In this document: one piece after another, positions 34,135 to 41,641 of the stretch
Layout: each line of letters starts with the position of its first letter
Numbering within the stretch: position 1 is the stretch's first letter
Origin: Actinopolyspora saharensis
GTDB taxonomy: Bacteria > Actinomycetota > Actinomycetes > Mycobacteriales > Pseudonocardiaceae
Direction: 5' to 3'
NCBI RefSeq assembly: GCF_900100925.1
Contig: NZ_FNKO01000001.1
Span: 124,001 to 188,000 of the forward strand
Length of the DNA stretch: 64,000 nt
Notes under the pieces: model-generated
The model's database searches: none
Told to the model about the DNA's origin: nothing
Seen by the model: the letters and a program-made list of their open reading frames with translations, nothing else
Program-made: the position numbers and the translations under genes

Positions 34135-35682
34135 TCACGCCGGGCAGGCCGTCCCCTCGGGAGGAACGGCGCCCTCCGTGAAGAAGCGCCCCACGATCCT
34201 GGTGACGCAGTCCGACTCGCCGATCGCGCCGTGCCCGCTTCCCAGCCAGTTCACCTCGACACCGCTGGACAACCTGCCCGCCGTGTTCTTGCTCCCCTCG
34301 GCAGGGGTGAGCGGATCGTGCTTGGTGCTGATCACCGGAACGGGCGGTAGCTCACCGCGCTCGGGCGCCGGAAGCGCTTCCTGGGGGCGCGGCCACAGCG
34401 AACACTGAACCAGCCGTTGCGCGAACACCCCGCCGAACAGCGGGAGACTGTTGGTCCACTCGCGGGCGACGTTGCTCGCGCGCTCGGGCGGAAGGCGCAA
34501 CATCGTGTCGTTGCAGCGCGTGATCATGCGCGCGTCCAGTCGGTTCACCCCCGGATCCGGGGAGCGGACGAACGTGGCGAGTTCGCTCGCGTCCCCGTCG
34601 CGCGCAGCGGCCAGCGCCCTCTCGAGGCGCGGCCAGGACTCCCGGTCGGTGAGCCCGTGCAGCACCGCGCGCACCAGCTCGCCGGAGCGCAGCGGTTCGT
34701 CCGCAGTGGGCAGACCGTCCGCCCGGGAACGCTCGACGAGGTCGTCCACCAGCGCGCGCGGCTCGTCGCCCAACGGGCAGTTCCCCGAATCACCGCACGC
34801 CGAGGCGAAGGCGTCGAAGGTGCGTTCGGCGCTGCGCGCCCGCTGCTTCGTGCGGGCCAGCGTCTCGAGCACCGGGTCGGGAGCGCCGTCGAGGACCGTC
34901 CTGCCCACCGAGCCGGGATGCTGCTGGGCGTAGGTCGTGAGCACGCGCGAGCCCTCGCCCCGGCCGATGGCGTGCAGCCGGGGCACCCCCAGCTCGATGC
35001 GCAGTTCCTCCAGGTCGTCGGCGGCCCGTCTGGTGTCGTAGGCCTGGGCGCGCTGTTCGAGCTCGAGCAGGCACTCCTTGCTGGCCGAGCGGATCGAGTC
35101 GTTCAACTCGTCCAACTCGGACTTCTCGGTGGCCCGCGGGTCGAATCCCGTTATGGTCGCGCGGTTCTGCGCTGGGACGCAGTTGGCGGCGTCCGATTCA
35201 CCGGTGCCCCTGCGGTCCAGTCCGATGACGGTGTACTCGCGCAGCACCCGCTCGGGGAGGCGCAGCGCGAGCCGGGCGGCGAAGGTCGTGCCCGGCTCGC
35301 CGCGGATGTCGTTGACCACGACCAGCGGGACCTTGCCGGTTCCGACGCCGAGCAGCGAGAGCCGCATCGTCCCCCGGTGCCGCGTCCCCGTGGGGCTGAG
35401 GCTGGTGTTCAGGTGCGTGCACGAGAAACGCGTTCCCGCGGGGACCTCGACGTCGCCGAGCTCGTTCTTCGTCGCCGTGGTGCAGTCGCGCCAGCCGAGC
35501 GCGTCCTGACTCCGCGGGCCGAGCGGGGGGACCGGCTGCTGCTGAGGAGTCCCGCGGTCGGGAGGAACCTGCTGCTCACTGCCGCGGTAGGCCACAGCTG
35601 GGCGATCCGAGGGGCCCGCCGAACACCCCGCGACCACCAGTAGCAACAAGACGGCGCAGGCTCGTCCGATGATGCGCGGCAC
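34135..35682 (-). CDS. Lipoprotein alpha/beta-hydrolase, TAP-like (S33) family, probable inactive nucleophile elbow
   Basis: A 515-aa secreted lipoprotein: GTG 35682 (GAAGGAG upstream), basic start, hydrophobic AVLLLLVVAGC with lipobox Cys at residue 20, then a disordered Pro/Gln linker. The hydrolase fold shows VVVNDIRGEPGTTFAARLAL, the TAP-like C-terminus with acid DPLTPAEGSKNTAGRL and His in GSGHGAIGESDCVTRIV. The nucleophile elbow, normally GxSxG, reads AIGRGEGSR: the Ser position is Gly, followed by a Ser two residues later. The position matches Rv2672. It may be a non-catalytic binding protein, or use the shifted Ser. Confidence 0.85.
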   Translation of the reverse strand: MPRIIGRACAVLLLLVVAGCSAGPSDRPAVAYRGSEQQVPPDRGTPQQQPVPPLGPRSQDALGWRDCTTATKNELGDVEVPAGTRFSCTHLNTSLSPTGTRHRGTMRLSLLGVGTGKVPLVVVNDIRGEPGTTFAARLALRLPERVLREYTVIGLDRRGTGESDAANCVPAQNRATITGFDPRATEKSELDELNDSIRSASKECLLELEQRAQAYDTRRAADDLEELRIELGVPRLHAIGRGEGSRVLTTYAQQHPGSVGRTVLDGAPDPVLETLARTKQRARSAERTFDAFASACGDSGNCPLGDEPRALVDDLVERSRADGLPTADEPLRSGELVRAVLHGLTDRESWPRLERALAAARDGDASELATFVRSPDPGVNRLDARMITRCNDTMLRLPPERASNVAREWTNSLPLFGGVFAQRLVQCSLWPRPQEALPAPERGELPPVPVISTKHDPLTPAEGSKNTAGRLSSGVEVNWLGSGHGAIGESDCVTRIVGRFFTEGAVPPEGTACPA

Positions 35683-35999
35683 GGATGCTCCTTCGTACGC
35701 TGTGCGGCGGTCCCTCCAACGGATGGTCCTCACCGCCGAGAGCATCGCACGGCGGGCGTGAGCCGCGAGTTAACGGGTTCACACGCAAGAGAGCGCCCGG
35801 AACCCTTCCGCGTCCCGCCGAACACCTCGATCCGCGAGGCGGTCCCCGTTCAACGGGAGCCGAGGGGACCTCCGGGAACTCACCGGACGGCGCGGTTCGC
35901 ATATTCTCACCGGCGGTGCGTCGCGGGGCAGGAGCGGTCTTCGGCAACCGCGGAAACGTCGATCGGCCGTGATCGGTCGGAACGGAGTGGAACACGAAC
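35683..35999. other. Divergent spacer between lipoprotein hydrolase and EamA gene
   Basis: 317 bases, presumed to carry both promoters. No coding frame or RNA recognised. Confidence 0.4.
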
Positions 36000-36902
36000 G
36001 TGGAGCACACGGAAGAGCGAACCGTCAGTCGGCATCCCCTCGGACGGTTCGGCAGGCTGTCAGGAAGGGCGTTCGGAGCGGTTCCGCCGCCGATGCTCGT
36101 GGTCACCGGGATGATCAGCCTGCAGGTCGGTGCTGCCTTCGCCAAGCAGCTCTTCGCGCTGGCCGGACCGTTCGGGGTCAGCGCGGTCCGGCTCACCCTC
36201 GCGGCGCTGGTGCTGCTGCTGGTGTGGCGCCCGTCTCCGCGGATGGACCGGAGGACCTTCCTCGTGGTCGCAGGCTACGGCGCTGTGCTGGCCGGGATGA
36301 ACGCCAGCATCTACCAGGCCTTCGAACGCATCCCGCTCGGAGTGGCCGTCACGATCGAGTTCCTGGGGCCGCTCTCGGTGGCCGTGTTCGGATCGCGGCG
36401 CAAGCTCGACGTGGTGTGGGCCGTGCTGGCCGCCCTCGGGGTGCTGCTGCTGTCCAGAGTGGAAGGCGGACTCGACCCCGTCGGTGTCGGTTGCGCGCTG
36501 CTGGCGGCCGCGTTCTGGGGCGGCTACATCATCATGGGGGCCAAGCTCGGCGACCGGACCACCGGTGGTGGGGGGCTCGCCGTGGGGATGGCCGTCGGAG
36601 CCGTCCTGGTGCTGCCGTTCGGGGTGCTCGAGTCGAACACCGCCCTGCTGAGCCCCGAAGTGCTGGCGATGGGGCTGGTGGTCGCCCTGATGTCCTCGGT
36701 CGTCCCCTACTCGATGGAACTGGAGGCCCTGCGGCGCATACCTGCGCGGGTGTTCGGAGTGCTGATGAGCCTGGAACCGGCGGTGGCCGCGCTTGCGGGG
36801 CTGATCGTGCTGCGGGAGGGGCTGAGCGCCCTGCAGTGGTTGGCCGTCGGGTGCGTGGTGGTTGCTTCCGTCGGGGCCACGAGGAGCGGCCAACGCGGGT
36901 AG
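36000..36902 (+). CDS. EamA/DMT family transporter (RhtA-like)
   Basis: A 300-aa protein with about ten transmembrane helices in two EamA repeats (MLVVTGMISLQVGAAFAKQL; FLVVAGYGAVLAGMNASIYQ; then the second half from CALLAAAFWGGYIIMGAKLG). The motif IPLGVAVTIEFLGPLSVAV is typical of RhtA-type threonine/homoserine exporters. The substrate is not determinable. GTG 36000 was used; the ribosome binding site is weak and an internal start is possible. It opens the segment absent from the mycobacterial order. Confidence 0.88.
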   Translation: MEHTEERTVSRHPLGRFGRLSGRAFGAVPPPMLVVTGMISLQVGAAFAKQLFALAGPFGVSAVRLTLAALVLLLVWRPSPRMDRRTFLVVAGYGAVLAGMNASIYQAFERIPLGVAVTIEFLGPLSVAVFGSRRKLDVVWAVLAALGVLLLSRVEGGLDPVGVGCALLAAAFWGGYIIMGAKLGDRTTGGGGLAVGMAVGAVLVLPFGVLESNTALLSPEVLAMGLVVALMSSVVPYSMELEALRRIPARVFGVLMSLEPAVAALAGLIVLREGLSALQWLAVGCVVVASVGATRSGQRG

Positions 36903-36986
36903 CAGGACTTTCGGCGGCTCGTTCTGCGTAGCGGTGCGGGTGGCGGAACCTCAGTCGGCGCCCGGCTGCGGGTGCCCCGACATCGG

Positions 36987-36998
36987 GTAGCGACCTAC
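36987..36998 (+). repeat. 12-bp direct repeat, copy 1
   Basis: gtagcgacctac, itself partly palindromic; identical copy at 37185-37196. Confidence 0.8.
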
Positions 36999-37184
36999 AC
37001 AACGTCGGGGCCGTCCTCGCCGGGCACTCGACTGAGAACCCGCGGTCGGTCGGGTTGCGCAGGCTTAAAGCGCCTGCGTTGGAGCGGCGGGTTTGCCGAG
37101 GACTCAGGTTTTCCGGGAACTCGAGTTGCTCGGGTGGTTAGCCGGCACGTGAGTCGGCGCCTTGCTGTGTTGGGCCGCTCTTGA

Positions 37185-37196
37185 GTAGCGACCTAC
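37185..37196 (+). repeat. 12-bp direct repeat, copy 2
   Basis: gtagcgacctac, 198 bp from copy 1 (start to start). Confidence 0.8.
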
Positions 37197-37420
37197 GCGG
37201 CGAGCGGCCCGGCCGTGCAATGCATCCGACTCACGCACCGGAGCTTCTCCTCCTGCTTGGGCTCGTAAGCGCCCGCGTTGAGGTGGCAGGCTTCTCGGGG
37301 CCTCGGTTGCCGTGGGCGGTCGCTTGGCGGAATCCCGCGGCGGTGTGGTTGCTCGGGTGGGTGCCGGTGGTTGTGCTGCTCGCACGTCGAGCGTTCGGCC
37401 GTCTTAGCGGGTCGGCGGTT

Positions 37421-38047
37421 TCAGCGAACCCGCTGGCCGCGGGAGCGGTCCAGCTCCAGCTTGATGGTGGTGGGCAGCGAATCGGTTTCGAGGGCGCTCC
37501 GTGCCCTGGACAGCACCTTGTGGTCCAGTTCGTCCCACACCTGGCGGACGTCCGTGTCGTCGCGCAGCGACAGCACCATGCGCAGCCCGGGGTGTTCCGG
37601 GGTCCCCGTGGTGCGCACCCTGACCCCGACGACACCGGTCACCTCGTGCGCGTCCGCGCGGACGGCCTCGCTCAGCGCCGAACCGGACAGCGAGGTCCTG
37701 CCCGCGGCTCCGCCCCCCAGGTGGAGATTCGGCCGCGCTTCGGGGCGCAGTGCGTGCGTGATCCACCAGACCCCCAGCACCACCAGCACGATCCCCAGCA
37801 CCGCCGCCACCGCGAGGGCGATGCCCGGGTTCGAGATCACCCAGCTGCGCGTGAGCGGGTCGAGCAACGGACGACGGGCGCGGTAGGTGCCGAGAACTCC
37901 GGAGCCGACCAACAGCGCGAGCACCCCCGCGGCCAGGGCGATCACCCCCACGATCGAGGTGACCGCCCGTTCGAAGGCCAGTGGGCGGGAAACTCCGGCA
38001 GGGGAGTGCTTTCCGACCGCTGTCCTGCTCGACTGTTCTGCAATCAT
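37421..38047 (-). CDS. Two-helix membrane protein at the end of the Asp23/Gls24 operon (AmaP-like)
   Basis: A 208-aa protein with two transmembrane helices (AVTSIVGVIALAAGVLALLVG and AVAAVLGIVLVVLGVWWI), then a cytosolic domain (GRTSLSGSALSEAVRADAHEVTGVVGVRVR...) like the Asp23-associated anchor AmaP/DUF6286. ATG 38047 has GGGAG 7 nt upstream. It is the last gene of a seven-gene operon. By analogy with staphylococcal AmaP, it probably tethers Asp23-type proteins to the membrane; inference from fold and context. Confidence 0.75.
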   Translation of the reverse strand: MIAEQSSRTAVGKHSPAGVSRPLAFERAVTSIVGVIALAAGVLALLVGSGVLGTYRARRPLLDPLTRSWVISNPGIALAVAAVLGIVLVVLGVWWITHALRPEARPNLHLGGGAAGRTSLSGSALSEAVRADAHEVTGVVGVRVRTTGTPEHPGLRMVLSLRDDTDVRQVWDELDHKVLSRARSALETDSLPTTIKLELDRSRGQRVR

Positions 38048-38187
38048 CGGTTTCTCCCGGACGAGGCCTCGGCTTCTCACAGGGCTTTTCCGAACGTGAC
38101 CGACCGGTGTCGGGACACCCGCTCACGGGGTCGCGAGAGGTTCCGCCGAGCGGGCGCCCACGCGAGGGGAGCAGCGGAGAACACCGG

Positions 38188-38721
38188 TCAGCTCCGCTTG
38201 GTGGGGCGGACCGTCACGGAAACCCGCGGGGTGGTCACCAGCGGCAGGTCGTCGATCGTGGCGCGTGCCGTGTCCGCCAGCCTCCGCTCGAGGTCGCCGA
38301 CTTCGGTGAACTCGCTGACCGCGGTCACGCGCACCGCCTTGCGCCGCGCCACGACCGTGGCCTTGGCCACGCCCTCCTGCTCACGCACCTTGCGCCCCAC
38401 CAGCCTGGCGAGCGAGCGCGGTCCGGTGACCACGGCGACGCCCTCGGCTGGATCGTGCAGTCGGACGTCCCCGCGCCCGGCCCGCAGGCCGAAGAGCAGC
38501 AGCAGCGCACCGAGAACGGCCGTGACCGCCGCTCCCGCTCGCACGACGGGCGCGTTCCAGGAGAGCGTCCGCAGCTCTGCTTCGAGAGAAGTCCGCTCCA
38601 GCAGGAACGTCCCCTCCAGCGGAGGGATCGCCGTCCACACGAGTTCGGCCAGCAGCACCGCTCCCGCCGCCAGCAGGAGCAGGCCGAGCAGCGCTGTCAG
38701 GAAACGGACGAATGGGCGCAT
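38188..38721 (-). CDS. DUF6286-type membrane protein
   Basis: A 177-aa protein, the second AmaP-like member. It has an N-terminal helix FLTALLGLLLLAAGAVLLAELVW, a second helix AAVTAVLGALLLLFGLRAG, and a cytosolic domain with GPRSLARLVGRKVREQEGVAKATVVARRKAVRV, an alpha/beta arrangement like Asp23. ATG 38721 follows the Asp23 stop by 3 bp and has GGAGTG upstream, so co-translation is likely. Function by context: part of the alkaline-shock-type membrane complex. Confidence 0.75.
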   Translation of the reverse strand: MRPFVRFLTALLGLLLLAAGAVLLAELVWTAIPPLEGTFLLERTSLEAELRTLSWNAPVVRAGAAVTAVLGALLLLFGLRAGRGDVRLHDPAEGVAVVTGPRSLARLVGRKVREQEGVAKATVVARRKAVRVTAVSEFTEVGDLERRLADTARATIDDLPLVTTPRVSVTVRPTKRS

Positions 38722-38724
38722 CGA

Positions 38725-39120
38725 TCACTCCACTCGGGGGGCGGACGCCTGCGGGACCAGCGCGGTCACCCGTACGTCGACCGAGGCGGCCCGACACCCC
38801 GCGAGGCGCTCCAGCTCGCCCCCCACGCGTTCGCGCACGGCCCGGACGGTGCTCGTCACGGGGGCCGGATAGCGCAACGCGAGATCGAGGTGCACGTGCA
38901 GTTGCCGGTCGGGGCCGGTCACGTGCGCCGTGGCACCGTGCTTGCCCGTTCCGATCCCCGCGACGCGGCGCGCGACCGGCACGCAGTCCGGTTCGAGGTT
39001 CGCGGCGTGTTCGGCGATCTTGCGCAGCACGGACCGGTCGATCCGCAGCTTCCCCCTGCGGGCGGGCTCGGCGCGCTCGTCCTCGACGGAGGGTTTCGTG
39101 GAATCGAGTGTGCCGGTCAA
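38725..39120 (-). CDS. Asp23/Gls24 family protein (copy 3)
   Basis: A 131-aa cytosolic protein: a disordered charged N-terminus, then KLRIDRSVLRKIAEHAA, GIGTGKHGATAHV, VHLDLALRYPAPVTSTVRAVRERV and VDVRVTALVP, the beta-alpha pattern of Asp23/Gls24. It starts at TTG 39120, overlapping the stop of the preceding small membrane gene (TTGA). The family coats the membrane in Gram-positives and is induced by alkaline and stationary-phase stress. Confidence 0.8.
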   Translation of the reverse strand: MTGTLDSTKPSVEDERAEPARRGKLRIDRSVLRKIAEHAANLEPDCVPVARRVAGIGTGKHGATAHVTGPDRQLHVHLDLALRYPAPVTSTVRAVRERVGGELERLAGCRAASVDVRVTALVPQASAPRVE

Positions 39121-39296
39121 CGGTCCCTGCCCCGCCCGAACAGATCTCCGAGCTCCATGCCGCCGTCCACGAAGCGGCCGACGCCGAAACCGATCACACC
39201 CACGGCTATCGTGATCAGGAAGGCGGTGAAGCCGCCCACGGCCACCGCTACTCCGAGGATCAGTCCGGCCAGCAAACCGGTCTGGGTTGCGTTCAA
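39117..39296 (-). CDS. Small DUF2273-like membrane protein (59 aa)
   Basis: Very short gene easily missed. From TTG 39296 it reads MNATQTGLLAGLILGV, then two tightly spaced transmembrane helices (LLAGLILGVAVAVGGFTAF; ITIAVGVIGFGVGRFV) and GGMELGDLFGRGRDR. This layout is DUF2273, a regular partner of Asp23. AGGAAGG lies 9 nt upstream of the TTG. Its stop overlaps the next start by 4 bases. It probably anchors the Asp23 complex. Confidence 0.75.
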   Translation of the reverse strand: MNATQTGLLAGLILGVAVAVGGFTAFLITIAVGVIGFGVGRFVDGGMELGDLFGRGRDR

Positions 39297-39347
39297 GGCG
39301 AAAACCTTCCTATTCCGTCGCGCGGGATGCGTGGTGCTTCTTCGCTC

Positions 39348-39644
39348 TCATACGACCCGCGGACCACGTTTGCGGCGAGCCCGCCACTCCCGCAGCCGGG
39401 CCAGCAGACCGCGCGGACCACGCCGCCGCACGATCACGATCGGGGCCTCACCCCGCTCCGCACGTCGGGGGGCCGTCGGTCGGGAGTGCCCGCACGCCCC
39501 GTCCCGTACCGCCTGGAGCTCGGCCACGCGTGCCGCGAAGAGCTCGGGATCCCCGCCGACGTCCGGGTGGTTGGTGCGCACGAACTCGCGCAACCTGGCC
39601 CGCGCATCGGTTCCGTCCACCGCGCGCTCATTCGGTGAGCTCAC
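39348..39644 (-). CDS. J-domain-like motif protein (98 aa)
   Basis: A small basic protein. The segment AVDGTDARARLREFVRTNHPDVGGDPELFAARVAELQAVRD contains HPDVGGD, the HPD-containing loop of DnaJ-type J-domains, followed by a helix as in helix III. The helices before HPD are short, so this is a truncated or minimal J-like module. The Arg-rich C-terminus (RRRGPRGLLARLREWRARRKRGPR) may bind membrane or nucleic acid. GTG 39644 overlaps the upstream Asp23-like gene by 17 bp. It may couple Hsp70 to the Asp23 complex; inference. Confidence 0.65.
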   Translation of the reverse strand: MSSPNERAVDGTDARARLREFVRTNHPDVGGDPELFAARVAELQAVRDGACGHSRPTAPRRAERGEAPIVIVRRRGPRGLLARLREWRARRKRGPRVV

Positions 39645-39990
39645 CGCGATCACCTGCCGTCCGAGGGGGTTCCTCCGGTTCGTCCGGGGTGAGCACGTCC
39701 GCCACCGTGACGTCGACGGGCGAGTCCCCGACGACCTCACGCAGCCCGGCCCGGATCTCGTCCACGAGTTCGGGGACCGGTCGCAGCAGTCGCAGCACCA
39801 CGCAGACCTCCGCCGTGCCGACACCGTCCGGATCGACCCGCACTCCGGTCACCCGCCGTCCGGGCAGGTAGGTGGCGACAGTGCCGTGCTCCCCACCGTC
39901 GAGTCGCACGACACAGGGGTGCCCGAGCACCGCCTCGGCTATCCGTTCGGCGTGTGCCCCCCGGAGGTCATCGGCGTTTCCGCTGTTCAA
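39628..39990 (-). CDS. Asp23/Gls24-like protein (copy 2, short)
   Basis: A 120-aa protein of the same general fold: AERIAEAVLGHPCVVRL, GTVATYLPGRRVTGVRVD, AEVCVVLRLLRPVPELVDEIRAGL and VDVTVADVL. It starts at TTG 39990 with AGAGAGA upstream, 90 bp after the first Asp23 gene. It is less canonical than its neighbours and may be a divergent paralogue. Role by context only. Confidence 0.7.
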   Translation of the reverse strand: MNSGNADDLRGAHAERIAEAVLGHPCVVRLDGGEHGTVATYLPGRRVTGVRVDPDGVGTAEVCVVLRLLRPVPELVDEIRAGLREVVGDSPVDVTVADVLTPDEPEEPPRTAGDRGELTE

Positions 39991-40080
39991 GGGTCTCTCT
40001 TTCGGGTTTCGGCAGCACGGGCCCAGCGGACCCGGGCCCTCCGGTCCGGGCGGAATCCGAGCGGATCGGGGCGGACGCGA

Positions 40081-40623
40081 TCATTGCACGCGCGATCCGC
40101 TTCCGGTAGTTCCACCGCTGTCCTCCTCGTCGTCGGAGGGCAGGTGGACGTCGTTGACCGAGATGTTGACCTCGGTGACCTCGAGCCCGCACATCCGCTC
40201 CACGCTGTGGATCACGTTGCGGCGCACGGAACGGGCGAGATCCACGATGGCGGCCCCGTACTCCACGACGATGTCCAGGTCGATCGCGGCCTGCCGCTCG
40301 CCGACCTCGACCTGCACACCGGAGATGTTGGAACTCCCGTTACCGCCGGGGATCCGTTCGCGCAGGGCGCCGAAGGCGCGGGAGACCCCTCCGCCCATCG
40401 AGTAAACCCCCGAGATCTCCCTGGCCGCTATGCCCGCGATCTTCTGCACCACGGACGAGGCGATGCTGGTCTTGCCCTCGCTGGTGTCGTCGGCCAGTCG
40501 GGCCGGGGTCCCCCCGGAGCGGGATTCCGGGATGCCGGCCACGTCGCTGCCGCTCGACTGCTCCGAGCCGGAACGCGTCGCGGTCGAGCTCGTGGACGAC
40601 TGAGTGCCACCGGACTGGGTCAT
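40081..40623 (-). CDS. Asp23/Gls24 family envelope stress response protein (copy 1)
   Basis: A 180-aa protein with a Ser/Thr/Gly-rich disordered N-terminus (about 50 residues), then the canonical Asp23 domain: TSIASSVVQKIAGIAAREISGVY, GVQVEVGERQAAIDLDIVVEYG, VDLARSVRRNVIHSVERMCGLEVTEVNISVNDVHLP, and an acidic tail. ATG 40623 has AAGGGAG 6 nt upstream. It heads the minus-strand operon of seven genes down to 37421. In staphylococci Asp23 is an abundant membrane-associated stress protein; here the role is inferred by homology. Confidence 0.88.
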   Translation of the reverse strand: MTQSGGTQSSTSSTATRSGSEQSSGSDVAGIPESRSGGTPARLADDTSEGKTSIASSVVQKIAGIAAREISGVYSMGGGVSRAFGALRERIPGGNGSSNISGVQVEVGERQAAIDLDIVVEYGAAIVDLARSVRRNVIHSVERMCGLEVTEVNISVNDVHLPSDDEEDSGGTTGSGSRVQ

Positions 40624-40815
40624 GTTCGACTCCCTTCGGGAAGGATCTCGTCGTGGCCGTTCACCCTCCCGGGAGACCCCGGGGTGAAGAGGCCGTGCTC
40701 CCGTTAAGATGTTAGTTCCGTCTCCGCTGTTCCGGCGCGATGCGTGATGCCACCCGATCGGGGGAAGTGGTTGCGCAGCGGATCCCCTGGTGCCGCGCGC
40801 CTCGGCAGCTGCGGA

Positions 40816-41586
40816 TCACTCCGGAGCTCTTCCGTAGCGGAGCAGCAGCACGGAGTCGTCGACGTGCAGGGCCGACAGCAGCCGCATCCCGCGTGGCGTC
40901 CCCGCACCGTCGCCCGCGGCGATCCGGCCGGTCCTCCCCCCGGTCAGCAGCGGAGAGATCGTCAGGCAGAGCTCGTCGACCACATCGGCGGTTATGAGCG
41001 AGTCGAACAGCTCTGGCCCCCCTTCGCAGCCGATCCGGTACAGCCCGCGCTCCCCCAACTCCCGCAGCGCGGTGGGCGGATCGACCTCCTCGGTGCCCGC
41101 GACGATCACATCAGCCCCCGCGCTCACCAGCTCGGAGCGCCACTGCCGCGGTGCCGCCGAACTGGTCAACACGATCGGGGTCGCGATCGTGTCGGTTATG
41201 AGGGGGGAGTCGACGGGGACCGAGCCGCTGGAGCTGACCACGGCGATCGGGGGCAGTTCGCTCAGCCCGTGCTCACTGCGCCGCCTGCTGCGGACCTCGG
41301 TGCGGCGCACCCCGCGGTATCCCTCGGCCAACGCCGTCCCGGCGCCGACGAGCACGACATCGGAGAGATCCCTGATCAGGCCGAGCACGCGTTGGTCCGT
41401 CGGGCTGGACAGGCCCCGCGAACTGCCGTGCACCGCGACCGCCCCGTCGAGACTGGAGACGAAGTTCACTCTCACCCACGGGCGGCCCAGCGCGGCGGGG
41501 TAGGCGTAGAACTCCTCCAGGGCATCGACGCCGGGAAGGGCGCTGTCCACCTGTTTCGTTGCGGAAGTCGGCCACAGCTGGTGCAT
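40816..41586 (-). CDS. RibD C-terminal-type pyrimidine reductase family protein
   Basis: A 256-aa dihydrofolate-reductase-fold enzyme predicted to use NADPH, as in the reductase half of RibD. It has PWVRVNFVSSLDGAVAV (family start), VLVGAGTALAEGYRG for cofactor binding, and the C-terminal GRIAAGDGAGTPRGMRLLSAL. No deaminase domain is present. It matches Rv2671, described as a RibD-like protein able to act as an alternative dihydrofolate reductase. The start is ATG 41586. Substrate in this organism unproven. Confidence 0.85.
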   Translation of the reverse strand: MHQLWPTSATKQVDSALPGVDALEEFYAYPAALGRPWVRVNFVSSLDGAVAVHGSSRGLSSPTDQRVLGLIRDLSDVVLVGAGTALAEGYRGVRRTEVRSRRRSEHGLSELPPIAVVSSSGSVPVDSPLITDTIATPIVLTSSAAPRQWRSELVSAGADVIVAGTEEVDPPTALRELGERGLYRIGCEGGPELFDSLITADVVDELCLTISPLLTGGRTGRIAAGDGAGTPRGMRLLSALHVDDSVLLLRYGRAPE

Positions 41587-41629
41587 TGCACCATCTCAGC
41601 ATGCCGTTCGAGGAGTGCGGGCGGACGGT

Positions 41630-41635
41630 TACAGT
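41630..41635 (+). promoter_or_regulatory. -10 element of probable leaderless zapE transcript
   Basis: TACAGT, 6 nt before ATG 41642, no Shine-Dalgarno sequence. Confidence 0.5.
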
Positions 41636-41641
41636 TCCCCC

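Larger units (their letters stand above)
36903..37420. other. Intergenic region with degenerate direct repeats
   Basis: 518 bases without a credible gene. Two 12-bp direct repeats (36987-36998 and 37185-37196) flank a 186-bp segment. A motif AAGCGCCyGCGTTG (37067, 37266) and GTTGCTCGGGTGG (about 37125 and 37349) each occur twice, indicating two diverged copies of a dispersed-type repeat. A small hairpin gcaggc/gcctgc lies at 37059-37077. Confidence 0.55.
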
